Shown here: piece by piece, positions 11,488-23,688 of the stretch
Numbering within the stretch: the first letter of the stretch is position 1
Layout: each line of letters begins with the position of its first letter
Origin: Glebionis coronaria
Lineage: Eukaryota > Streptophyta > Magnoliopsida > Asterales > Asteraceae
Direction of reading: 5' to 3'
DNA: 64,000 bases
NCBI GenBank assembly: GCA_025667525.1
Contig: CM046876.1
Coordinates: 85,167,512 to 85,231,511 of the forward strand
Program-made: the position numbers and the translations under genes
The notes under the pieces: model-generated
What the model was told of the DNA's origin: nothing
Database searches by the model: none
Seen by the model: only the letters and a program-made list of their open reading frames with translations

Positions 11488-12023
11488 TGTTGGGAATAAA
11501 ATATGGGTCAGTTCACTAGACGCTGATAAGAAGAATGTCAACGCTGATAAGAAGACATTGGACGCTGACAGCCAAGCGTTGACATAGAAGAAGTCAACGC
11601 TGACAGCCTTGAAGATTGACACTGATGGAATATATCTTCATACGAATCTTTTTGTTTATTTGTTTCTTTATTTGTGTATGGTAAAGATAAGCTCGACATT
11701 GTATTTTCTATTATTATCTTTACCTAGAATAGTTGATTCGTAGCTTATTGTACAAGACTTCTTAATCTATAAAAGAAGGTCTTTTAGGTTAAAGTTAATT
11801 ATCAGTTTTCATAAGTATTCGCAAGTTAAACCTCTTTCATTGTAATCAAGTACGATCATTCTAATACAAGTGAAAGTTTGTTTAACATCTTTGTGTTTTA
11901 GATTAAGTGTTAATTCCGCATAACACTTAGTTACTTTATTCATAAGCAAAGGTTTCTCTACGTGTAGTACTTGATCTAATCTCGTATACACAAAGCTTAA
12001 TCGATCTAAGTTTGGGATCAACA
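11488..12023 (+). repeat. LTR 2 of the array (536 bp, shared by units 1 and 2)
   Basis: Begins TGTTGGGAAT and ends CAACA, flanked by the unit 1 PPT and the unit 2 PBS. It acts as 3' LTR of one unit and 5' LTR of the next. Five CGCTGAC-type motifs lie at 11519-11606. Private C to T at about 11584 relative to the other LTRs. Confidence 0.96.
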
Positions 12024-12025
12024 AG

Positions 12026-12037
12026 TGGTATCAGAGC
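12026..12037 (+). other. Primer binding site, unit 2
   Basis: TGGTATCAGAGC two bases after LTR 2; identical in sequence and spacing to unit 1. Confidence 0.93.
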
Positions 12038-12128
12038 TTGTTGAGAAACTTTTGATCTTTAAGTAACGCAAGAACCCTAAAACACCAAACCCTAAAAACC
12101 CTAAATCTCTCAAAACCCTAAAAACATC

Positions 12129-15032
12129 ATGTCTGGCACAAATCAGCCTTCTGCTTTGCTACAAAACAACTCCACAAACCCTAGTATCAAAATTCCCATG
12201 TTTGATGCCAGGAACTTCGAGCTTTGGAAGTCTAATTTTGAGCAATATATAGCCATCCATGACTACACTCTTTGGGAGATTGTTGAATATGGGAACACAT
12301 TCAACAAAGCTCAAAAGATTGCTGCTGCTATTGCCGCAAGGGTAGCTCTTCCTAATTGTCCTGAAGCTGATAAGAAGGAAAAGCCTGAAGATGGAAGAGC
12401 TGTGTCTGTTGAAGATATAGCCAAGAAAAGGGTGGACATGAAAATATTGAACATCATGAAACACGCCCTAGGTCATGAAAATCAGCACAAGTACAAACGC
12501 TTTGAGTCTGCAAAAGAGCTTTGGGAAGCTCTTGAAGTAGCACATGGTGGCAATGCTGACACAAAAGATGAAAAGAAGAAGCAACTCATGCATGAGTATG
12601 CTGTCTTTAAGGCTCAACCAAATGAGAATCTCAGCAGTGTGAGAAGTAGATTGCTTGATATCACAAGTCAACTTTCCTTCATGGGAACACAGATTGATGA
12701 CCCTGACTTGAATGCTACTTTTCTCAAAAGCCTTGGTGATGTATGGAAGATTGAGACAAGATCCATTCTTGTCAATAACACCCACAAGACCTCCAGGTTT
12801 GATGACATCTTCAACAAACTAAGACTGTTGGAGAATGAATGGCTTTTGGATAGTGATAATAAATCTTCCAGTAGTAATATGGCCTTCTTCTCACAAAGTG
12901 AAGGCCAATTTGATTCCATGAACTTCTATGGACATCCAGCCACTGGATCTCAATGTGTCAACGCTGGATCTCAGTCTGTCAGCGCTGGATCATATCCTGT
13001 CAACGCTTTATATTCAAGCGCTGACACACACAACTTTGGCGCTGATAGAATTAAACCTGCTGGTTTAGATCTAGATACTGTGTGTGCATTCATTGCTTCT
13101 TTGCCCAGTGATTCAAGGATTACATATGAAGATCTTGAGCAGATAAGTGATGAACAATTGTAAGAGATGGACATCAAGTGGACTATGGCTCTTGTAAGTT
13201 TAAGAGCAAACAGGTTTAATAAAAGGTTCAAGAAGAAGATGACCTTTAATGCTAAGGATGTTGCTGGATTTGACAAATCAAAGGTTGAGTGCTACAATTG
13301 TCATCGGATGGGGCACTTTATGAGGGAATGTAGATCTCCAAGAAGATCTGATGCTGGTAAGCCCTCAAGCCAAATGGTTAAGAGCCAAGATCCCAAGGCC
13401 ATGGTTGCTGTTCAACAAATTGATGGCGTTGGAGGATGGGACTGGAGCTGGAACTTTATGGCTAAGGATGAGGAAGAGGACAGAGCTTTGGTTGCTGAAG
13501 TTAAAGAAGAGCATGTTGAATATGCTCTCATGGCACACTCCTCCTCTTCATCAGATAATGAGGTATATGATGATGCTTTCTGTTCTAAGGGTTGTCGTTT
13601 AAATACTGAAAAACTAAATCAAGAGATAGTAAAATTATTAGATGAGGCAAGTACTGAAAGATGCAAAGTATCTAATTATCAAATTGCTCTTACCCAAACA
13701 GAAAAGACAGTAGCTGAGTATAAGAAAATGGAGTTTGATTTAAAGGATCAAATAAATATCTTAAAACATGAGTTACATCAAAGTAAAGATTGTCAAGATA
13801 TAGTAAACAGGGTTAATCTTGATTTGATAGCTCAGTTAGAGGAGGCTAACAAAAATAAAGATAATGTGAGTCTTAAAATCCAGAGATTTGATAAGGCCAC
13901 ACAATCCCTAGGAGAGTGTGTTAGTAAACAAAGAGACTCTAAGGACATGAGTGGAATTGGGATGAAAGATTATACTGGTGTTCCACCACCAGCTGGGGAT
14001 TTCTATGGTGTCCAATCAAAGGACTTATCTTGGACTGGCTTGCCAGAACTCCAAGAGAAGGAATTCATTCCTCCACCTAGAGTGACTTCCCCAGTTGAAG
14101 AATACAAACAGAAACTGACTGACCTAGATGAGTGGAAGAAAGCTAACCACACTGTGTTTGTTAAGGGAGGGTTGTTGTGTGAAAGTCCAAATGAGCCCAC
14201 ACCAATCATGAGCCATAATATTGTGGAGTCCAATGATCCTAAACCTATTAAAATCACACACCCTACCACTGGCAAAGCTGTTGACCTTGGCCCACAAACT
14301 GTTAGAAAACCTAGTGTTAAGTATGCAGAGATGTATAGGAATACTAGGTCACCAAAAAGCCAAGTTAGTAACCATGGAACAGGCTTCTTTGCTTCTAGAC
14401 CTAAGACTATGTCTAGAAAAGCTTGTTACACATGTGGTAGCTTCTCACATTTGGCATACAAATGTGTCAACGCTTCCAATGTCAACGCTGATAGGAACCA
14501 TTTCAGCGCTGACAAAAGTCAACATAGGTCAAACACTGTCAGACCCAATACCTTTGTGAACAAAAGTTCACAAGTTGTTAGACCAGCCCCATTCTTTTCT
14601 AGAGGGTCTAACACACAAGGCCTAAGACCTTTCCAAAAGTCAAACACTTGGTCCAATAGGCAATGGGTTCCTGTAGCAAACCCTAGGTTCAACGCTGATA
14701 AAGGCAATCGGGGCGCTGACAAGAATAATTTCAGCGCTGACAGACACACTGCCAAACCTAGGTATTTGCAGCCACAGGGAAATAGGTCTAAAGCTTCTAC
14801 TAGCTTAACATGGAGACCAAAACAAGACCAAAACTCTAATTCTACTGGTGTTTCTATGACATGCAACAGGTTTCATTATATTTCAAAAGCAATGTCAACA
14901 CCAATTGGGGTTAACTGGGAATTTCATTCAAAAAGGGATGAAAATGGGGTTGTTATGAGAACCAAGTCTGTTCTTGTTGAACAACCAGATGAATCCAAGT
15001 CTTCCAAGGCTTGGGTTCCCAAAGAAAACTAA
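12129..15032 (+). pseudogene. gag: Gag, unit 2 (premature stop at codon 345)
   Basis: Full-length gag frame interrupted by one stop, TAA at 13161-13163 (GAA in the other units, a transversion). The product would keep the capsid-like N-terminus and lose both zinc knuckles. The remainder is open from 13167 to 15032. The GTAAGT donor hexamer (13194) and the acceptor at 15052 are retained; the stop lies in exon 1 of the proposed intron. Confidence 0.92.
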
Positions 15033-18000
15033 TGTGTTTTCTTTATGTGCAGGGCATTCATAAAAAGATCAATGATTATGGATATTGGGATAGTGGATGC
15101 TCAAGGCACATGACAGGAAAGGAAGACTATCTGACAAACTTCACTCCTATTCAAGATGGTGATAAGGTCTACTTTGGAGGGGGCTACGGCACCATTACAG
15201 GAAAAGGAACCCTTGTCACCAATAATCTACGTTTTGATAATGTCTTCCTGGTAAAAGAACTGGATTATAATTTGTTTAGTGTATCACAAGTGTGTGATAA
15301 CAAAAATAAGGTTCTTTTCACAGATACTGAGTGCTTGGTGTTAAGCAAAGATTACAAGCTCCCTGAGGAGAAATACATAGATTTTAGAACACCAAGGCAT
15401 AAAGACATATATAATGTGAATCTTAATGGAATTAAGATAAATAATAAAATGATGACATGTCTTTATGCTAAAGCCTCAGTAGATGAAAGTAATATTTGAC
15501 ACAGGAGATTAGGGCACATAAACTTTAAGAATATCAATAGACTTGTGAGACTTGGTTTAGTTGATGGTTTGCCTGAAAAGGCTTTCCACAATGACCACTC
15601 TTGTGTTGCATGTCTTAAGGGCAAGCAGCACAAGGTCTCATTCAGGTCTAAACAGGTGCACTCTAGTTCTAAACCACTTCACTTATTGCATATGGACCTC
15701 TTCGGTCCAACTAATATAGAAAGTTTAAAGGGTAAATCATATTGTTTTGTCATCACTGATGATTTTTCCAGGTTTACATGGACTTTCTTTTTAGCCAAGA
15801 AAAGTGAAACTGCCCAAAGTCTGATTAATTTCATTACCCAGATTGAAAAGAAGAATGGTAATGAGGTCAAAATTATTAGAAGTGACAATGGGGGTGAGTT
15901 TAGAAATCAGTTGTTAGATGATTTTTGTGCCAAGAAAGGGATTACTAGGCAGTTTAGCATAGCTAGAACCCCACAGCAAAATGGGGTTGCTGAAAGGAAG
16001 AATAGAACCCTTATTGAAGCAGCCAGAACCATGTTGGCTGATGCCCACTTTCCAATAGCCTTTTGGGCTGAAGCTGTTAACACAGCTTGTTATGTTCAAA
16101 ATAGGGCATTGGTCAACAAAATACATAATAAAACACCTTATGAGTTACTTTGGGGAAGGAAGCCAAATATTGGCTTTCTCAAGCCTTTTGGATGTCATGT
16201 AGTTGTTTTAGAAACTAGTGAGGCCCTAGGTAAATTTGACTCAAAAGGTGATGAAGGCTACTTCATGGGTTATTCAGTGCAGAGCAAAGGATATAGGGTT
16301 TACATTAAAAAGGAAAAACGTATACTTGAAAAAGTACATGTTAGGTTTTTAGAGAGTAAACCTAGTGATCCTGAAAGTGGTCCAAATTGGTTGTTTGACT
16401 TAGAACCTTTATCTAGAGCTTTAAATTATATGCCTGTTACTGATCCAGACATTGTGAAGGTAACTTCAAGTGTTTTGGAAAAGAGAATTGGTAATGTTTC
16501 AGGTATACAGGTTGCTAAGGAGGATGGACCACCAGCAGTTGAATCATCTCCCACACAAGAATATGTTACACTTCCTATATGGACAGATGAGTATTATGCT
16601 GCTGCTGCTGCTGCTAGAAAAGATAATGGTGGTTTCCAAATACCACAAAATACAAACATGCATGGTTCTTCAGGCGCTGACAAAGGGAAATCAAGCGCTG
16701 ACAAGAGCAATTCAGACGCTGATGGATCAGACGCTGACACCAACAGTTCAAGCGTTGTTAGCCCAAGCGCTGACAAACAAGGATCAGACTTTGACAACAC
16801 CTTTGCACATCTTTTCTCTTCCCATTTTGAACAAGGTGGACCTTCCAATGTCCATGAAGAGATTCATGTTGATCAAAGAGAGTCTGATGAAGAAGATATT
16901 GGCAACATGGAGCGTGAAGTTGAGGACACCAGACTTTTTGAAGGAGGAGTTCTCACTTCCACAGCAAAGGATCACCCCTCATCTCAGATCATTGGTGATG
17001 TTATGGCTCCAGTTCAGACAAGAAGATCCCATCAAAGTCTTGGTGGATTTATTGCCAATATACACAAGAAGGTTGATACCCCTCTTGTACAAGCATGTTT
17101 GTTTGCATGTTTTCTGTCACAAGAAGAACCCAAGAAGATTTTTGATGCTCTCAAAGAACCTAGTTGGGTGGAAGCAATGCAGGATGAGCTTCACCAATTT
17201 GCTATACAAGATGTTTGGGAGCTGGTTGATTGTCCTAGATATGTGAGACCAATTGGGACAAGATGGGTTCTAAGAAACAAGAAATATGAAAGAGGCATTG
17301 TGGTCAGAAACAAGGCACGTTTGGTAGCTCAGGGATATACACAAGAGGAAGGCATAGATTATGAAGAAGTTTTTGCTCCTGTTGCAAGAATTGAAGCTAT
17401 CAGAATTTTCTTAGCTTATGCCTCTTGCATGAACTTCACTGTTTATCAAATGGATGTGAAGAGTGCTTTCCTCTATGGGACAATTGTTGAGGAAGTATAT
17501 GTCATGCAACCTACTGGTTTTGAAGATCCTGAGAATCCAGACAAGGTTTATAGAGTGAAGAAAGCTATGTATGGACTTCATCAGGCCCCTAGAGCATGGT
17601 ATGGTACCTTGTCTACATATTTGGTGGACAATGGATTCAAAAGGGGCACCATAGATCAGACATTGTTCACAAAGAAGAAAGGAAAACATGTATTACTTGT
17701 GCAGGTCTATGTTGATGACATCATTTTTGGGTCTACTGATCCAAAAATGAGTGAGGACTTTTCCAAGCTCATGACAGATAAATTCAAGATGAGTGCAATG
17801 GGTGAGATGAACTTCTTTCTAGGATTGCAAGTTCAGCAGAAAGAAGATGGTATCTTCATCTCCCAAGACAAGTATGTAGCTGAAATCTTGAAGAAATATG
17901 GTTTTTCTCCACATGAAAAGGATGCTTCCACTCCTATGGATAGGGAACACCCTTGGGGAAAAATTGGAGCTGGAAAGGATGTGGATGTTAGGCACTATAG

Positions 18001-18655
18001 ATCAATGATTGGTTCATTGATGTATCTTACAGCCTCAAGACCTGACATCATGTTTGCTGTGTGTGCTTGTGCATGCCATCAAGTGACTCCCAAAGAATGT
18101 CACCTTTTTGCTGTGAAAAGAATTTTTAGGTACCTAAGATGTTATCCAGATCTTGGCTTATGGTACCCAAAAGATTCTCCATTGGATCTTATTGCATATT
18201 CAGACAGTGACTATGGTGGTGACAAGTTTGATAGGAAATCCACAACTGGTGGATGTCAATTTCTTGGGAGCAGATTAATATCTTGGCAGTGCAAGAAATA
18301 AACAGTGGTGGCAAACTCTACAACTGAAGCAGAATATGTGGCTGCAGCTGCTTGTTGTGGACAAGTCTTATGGATTCAGAACCAGCTGTTGGATTATGGG
18401 TATAATTTTATGCATACCAAGATTTTTGTAGACAATAACAGTACTTTATGCATTATTAAAAATCCTGTACATCATTCTAAAACCAAACACATAGAAATTA
18501 GGCATCATTTTATAAGAGATTGCTTTGAGAAAGGTTTAATACAACCAGATAGGGTAGCCACAGAAGATAATGTGGCTGATTTATTAACTAAACCTTTTGA
18601 TGCTGGAAGATTTCAATATTTGGTAACAAATATTGGAATGGTTAATCTCACTTAA
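15011..18655 (+). pseudogene. pol: Pol, unit 2 (two in-frame stops; mosaic RT tract)
   Basis: All copia pol domains are present with no frameshift, but TGG to TGA (15497-15499) falls in the integrase zinc domain and CAA to TAA (18299-18301) falls in RNase H. YVDD is at 17708-17719. From about 17584 to 18502 this copy carries roughly 18-20 mostly third-position differences at sites where units 1 and 3 agree. Elsewhere differences are sparse. This suggests that segment came from another, functionally constrained lineage. Confidence 0.92.
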
Positions 18656-19912
18656 TATGTGTTTTGGAACCTTTTTGTAAAAGTATGTACAGGATAATGC
18701 ATTGTTATTGGTCTTTGTGATGATTTAGATTTTTCCACTTTATTTTTCTAACACTGACAAAGGTAAATGTAACGCTGATAAGTGTTATTTTGCCGTTGTT
18801 AGAGATATTATTGTCTAGCGCTGACAAGAGTTCCTTCAACGCTGTTAAGTGTTGTCGGGACGCTGTCAGCAACAAATGTTAGTTTTGTGGTTTTCAATCT
18901 AAATATGTAGGTGGTGGTAGCTTTATGCCATTGGATACAGAGTTGCTTATGGATCATTGAAGAGCTATTTGGACATGTTTTGTTTATGGATGATGGTTGG
19001 AATATTTATATTCCTATCTTGACATAATTTTTTAATGTTCATATATATTTTGAGAAACTCATGTATCATAGTTTAAGGGGAGGTTTAAGGAACCTTTAGG
19101 ACTCTTGGGTATTCTTACAATACTCTCATCACAATTCTAGATTGTGTCCACAGGTGAGTATGGGTTAGTTTTACTAAACCATGAGGCACTGTAGCATGCA
19201 AAGTTGATAAACTCTGCATGCTGCCAAGACATTTTTGGCCTAGAATTGGTTGTGGTCTGATGGGAGACTTGGGAATAGTTTTGTTATGGGTTTACCTGGG
19301 AGTTACAAAGAATTTTGTGAAATAACTTTGTTGGTAAGTATTTTGGTTAGCAAGGGACTCTAGAGGACATTTGTGTCTATCTTGCTTAAGCAAGTGTGCA
19401 TAAATGGACAGTGCTTGCCGCCCAGTAATTATTATAAACTTGTAAGATATTTCCCTTAGGATAAATTACTTTGTTAAGGTCTTTTTCTTTTTAAATATTT
19501 TTATTTTTATTTTTTAGACGCTGACAAGTTTTTCTCCAAACGCTGTTATGTCCAATCGTGACGCTGACAAGGCTTTAGGCAAACGCTGACAAGAAAATAT
19601 AGCCGTTGGGCGCTGATGGGCTATTTTTGACCGTTGACACCTAGTGGGCCCTACCCAGTTGTTATTTTTGACTAATCTTTGGCCGTAATTTTGGGGAGTT
19701 GTTACTTTTAATTAATGCATGAGATAAGTTATATTTGATTCAATATTTTCATCATTGCTCTTTGAATATAACTGCCTCATTTTTTACCAATCAAAATCAT
19801 GCATCTCTCCTATAAATTTGGCTAAACCTTTTATTCTGGGTATTCATATTTTCTTGTCTAACATTTTTCTCCTAGATTTTTCCCATATCACATAACCTAA
19901 ACAGCTTTCAAC
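18656..19912 (+). other. Pol-ORF2 spacer, unit 2
   Basis: Same layout as in unit 1: motif clusters, internal PPT-like purine block at about 19072-19090, CTATAAAT about 100 bp before the ORF2 ATG, and the CTAAC...CTCCTAG splice-acceptor-like site. Only a few substitutions separate it from the other spacers. Confidence 0.75.
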
Positions 19913-22900
19913 ATGGCACCCAAGTTCAACTCAAAGAATTTAACATTGGAGTTCAAGAGCCAACATAATATGGTAGCTTACTTGACTGCTGATAATGATT
20001 TGTTCCCTCAGTATTCACAAATGGTGGCATTTTTAAATGCATCCTCCTTAAGGTATGCACTTTCTCATACACCATTAGTCCCTGTCGCACACATTAGACA
20101 GTTTTAGAACAATGTTAGTTCCACAACAGCTAATGGAGTGACCACATTAACATCTACTGTTCATGGAAGAACATGGGTGGTCACTGAAGCCTTGGTTCGC
20201 CAAGCTTTGCGTCTTGATGACGCTGATGGTGTGACTACCCTTGCCATTGCAACAATAGAACAAGGTCTTAGGGAATTGGGTTATCCTATTCCTGCTGATG
20301 TCACTTTAAATAAATATCATAAGCAGGAATTTCCCTCTGACTGGAAATATTTGATACATGTCCTTTTATAATGCTTAAGTCCAAAATGTACTTCTTTTAA
20401 TGAAATAAACAGGTCAATTGCAAGTGCTTTGGTTTGTCTAACACGTGGGCTTAAGTATAATTTTTCAAAAATGATTTTTGAAGGGATGTGTAAAAATAAG
20501 GGAAGTAAAATGACTTTGGCTTACCCAAGATTTTTGCAAATGGTCTTTGATTTACAAGAATATTGTTCTAGGGATCATGACACTTTTTATGAGATCCCTA
20601 AACAACAGAAAACCATTTTTGCTAAAATGAGCTCCACAAACAGATCCATACCTCTCACCCAAGCCATGCTTGAAGTAATTCAGGCTGCTTAACCACAACC
20701 AGACCCTGCACCTCAACTTGAGCCTATTCATGAACCATTACCTTCACCTGATCACATGGACATTGACCAACCCAACGCTGACACTCAAACTGTTGGCGCT
20801 GACACAGCCAATCCCAACGCTGATACCTTCCCTGAACAATCCCAAACACCCCTTAACCAACCAACACCCACACAATCTACTTCATCTTCCACCCCATTAC
20901 AATCTAGGTTGAATAAACGCCAAAGGACTACTGGAGTGTTCTCCTCTAGTGGTCCTAGCCTTGTAGCAGAGAGAACCACCTCCACAAGTGTGGCTGGTGC
21001 CATGGATGAGGCTGGGGCTATTGACACAGGCTTAAATGCTGGTCAAGACAGTCCCAACATCATTAAGACCTCATCCACGCCCCATGATTCTATTTTGGGA
21101 GGTCAAATCCCCATTCTAGCTGAGGGCAGATTGGAACCTATGACATTAATTGAATTGACGGCTGCTGTCATTAGCTTGCAAAAGCAAAATGTCAGCCTTG
21201 TACAAACTGTCAATAAACAGGGCCGTGAACTCCAAGTATTGAGGGAGCGGGTAACTGTTTTGGAGAATCCAAGTAGCAGGAGTCTAATGGAGGAATCTTC
21301 CAAAGGGGAGGATGAAGAGGATGAAGAGGATGAGCTGATTCATACAGCTAGTGAGAAGAGTTCAGAGAAGAGTTCACAATTTAGTGAATCTTTACAGGTT
21401 GCTGAAGCACTCACCAATTTGAAGAAGCATCCAGTTATTGATACATCCAAGGTGACACCATTAAACTTGGAAGGATCTTTCACAGCAACAATGGGCGCTG
21501 ATACAGGTTTGAACGCTGACACATCCAGCGCTGACAAAGGTAATCGTGGCGCTGATAGAGGTAACTTGAATGCTGACAAAGTTGCAGGTGGTGTTGATGT
21601 ATTCCAGTCATCAACAATCATCAAAGATGTGTCCACACAGGTTCCTTCTTCTACTTTACCTCTTATTGATCCAAAAGACAGAGGTAAAGGAAAATTGGTT
21701 GAAGAAGATGTTCCAAAGAAAGATGCAACACAAATTGCATTTGATGAACAGTTGGCTGCACAACTTTTGGAAAGAGATTTGAAGAGGAGTGGTAGATCAC
21801 CATTTGTTGTTTCTGAGAGTGAGGAAGAAAGTGGTGATGAAAAAGAAGAGGATAGCTCAGATTCAAGTGTTCAAATTATTGAAGATCCAGAAAGACTTGA
21901 ATATGGGGATGAGTTAGCAAAGGAAAGATTGAATGATTTGAAGAATCAGATTGATTGGGACCTACCAGAAATCACCAGAATGTACCATGCTTGGGAAGAC
22001 AAGGTTATGGACAACCCAGGGATGAGTTTGTCAGATCAAATTTGGGGGTTGGAAGTTCTTCTCAGGGTACAAGATGACATTAAGGTGATTATGAGGTTTA
22101 ATGCACAAGAGGTCAAGACCTGGCTCAAAAGAGATAGAAGGCAGTTGTATTACAAGTTGCTTAGATGCCATCAACCCAGATGGACATACAAGAAGTTGCT
22201 GGCTTTATCTTTTGAGGAGCTAGAGTATAGGGCACATCCTATTTGGAGGAAGGTGCAAGAACAAAATGTCTTACAGTTTCTTTCAGAAGAAAGGAAACAA
22301 GAGCTTGCTGAGGAAATGCAGATTCAAAAGGAAATGAGGATTGCTCAAAGACCAGTGAAGAAAGGAGATCCTTTCCAATTTCCCAAAGATATGGATGTGT
22401 ATTATCCAACTGAAGGCGTCATAAGGAAGCATCTCAAGCTTTCTCCATTGGAAGCTTCAGATTTAGTTAATGTAGTACCTCTAGATGATAGAAATCCAAT
22501 CATCAGTTTTGATGAAGATGAGTGTGGATTTTGGAAGATTGGCAGGTTTGAAAAGGAGGTACATACTTTCACTTCAGTTATTTCTATCTTTGCAAGCATA
22601 GACAGAGAAGACTTGGTGCATCTATGGAAATTAATAGAGGCCAAGTATACAGCTGAAGCACCTACTTCAGCAAATGGAATAAGACTTTGGAACACATTTT
22701 TGACTTTGTGTGGTCCAAAAGAAGCAGATCCTACCATATGGAAGGATCTTGAAGATGATCTCAGTAATCTTCATTGGAGGCTTTATTCTACTTGTGGTGT
22801 ATTTCATTTGAGCTCTACAAAGTTTTCAGAGTATCTACTTGTGGATGCTGACTATTTCTTGTCCAAAGAAGTGTTGGAGAAGATGCTAGAGACACCCTTG

Positions 22901-22987
22901 GAGATTGATTATACTAGTGACGTGGCCAAGGACTTGATTAGATATGTTTATCACCAACATAAGAAGTTTTTGCAAGATTCCTCCTAA
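19913..22987 (+). pseudogene. ORF2, unit 2 (three premature stops)
   Basis: Same 3,075-bp frame with three stops in the N-terminal quarter: TGG to TAG at 20105-20107, CAA to TAA at 20369-20371, and CAA to TAA at 20690-20692. All three are C:G to T:A transitions. From 20756 to 22987 the frame is open and keeps the coiled coil, acidic tracts and C-terminal domain. This is the most decayed ORF2 of the array. Confidence 0.92.
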
Positions 22988-23033
22988 GACTTAAGTTTTT
23001 ATTCAGAAACTTGATCATTGGAATAGATATCAA

Positions 23034-23047
23034 GTTTAGGGGAGGAT
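23034..23047 (+). other. 3' polypurine tract, unit 2
   Basis: GTTTAGGGGAGGAT immediately before the start of LTR 3; identical to unit 1. Confidence 0.9.
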
Positions 23048-23583
23048 TGTTGGGAATAAAATATGGGTCAGTTCACTAGACGCTGATAAGAAGAATGTCA
23101 ACGCTGATAAGAAGACATTGGACGCTGACAGCCAAGCGTTGACACAGAAGAAGTCAACGCTGACAGCCTTGAAGATTGACACTGATGGAATATATCTTCA
23201 TACGAATCTTTTTGTTTATTTGTTTCTTTATTTGTGTATGGTAAAGATAAGCTCGACATTGTATTTTCTATTATTATCTTTACCTAGAATAGTTGATTCG
23301 TAGCTTATTGTACAAGACTTCTTAATCTATAAAAGAAGGTCTTTTAGGTTAAAGTTAATTATCAGTTTTCATAAGTATTCGCAAGTTAAACCTCTTTCAT
23401 TGTAATCAAGTACGATCATTCTAATACAAGTGAAAGTTTGTTTAACATCTTTGTGTTTTAGATTAAGTGTTAATTCCGCATAACACTTAGTTACTTTATT
23501 CATAAGCAAAGGTTTCTCTACGTGTAGTACTTGATCTAATCTCGTATACACAAAGCTTAATCGATCTAAGTTTGGGATCAACA
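23048..23583 (+). repeat. LTR 3 of the array (536 bp, shared by units 2 and 3)
   Basis: TGTTGGG...CAACA boundaries between the unit 2 PPT and unit 3 PBS. It differs from LTR 2 at about one site and from LTR 4 at about three sites by eye. Confidence 0.96.
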
Positions 23584-23585
23584 AG

Positions 23586-23597
23586 TGGTATCAGAGC
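23586..23597 (+). other. Primer binding site, unit 3
   Basis: TGGTATCAGAGC two bases after LTR 3. Confidence 0.93.
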
Positions 23598-23688
23598 TTG
23601 TTGAGAAACTTTTGATCTTTAAGTAACGCAAGAACCCTAAAACACCAAACCCTAAAAACCCTAAATCTCTCAAAACCCTAAAAACATC

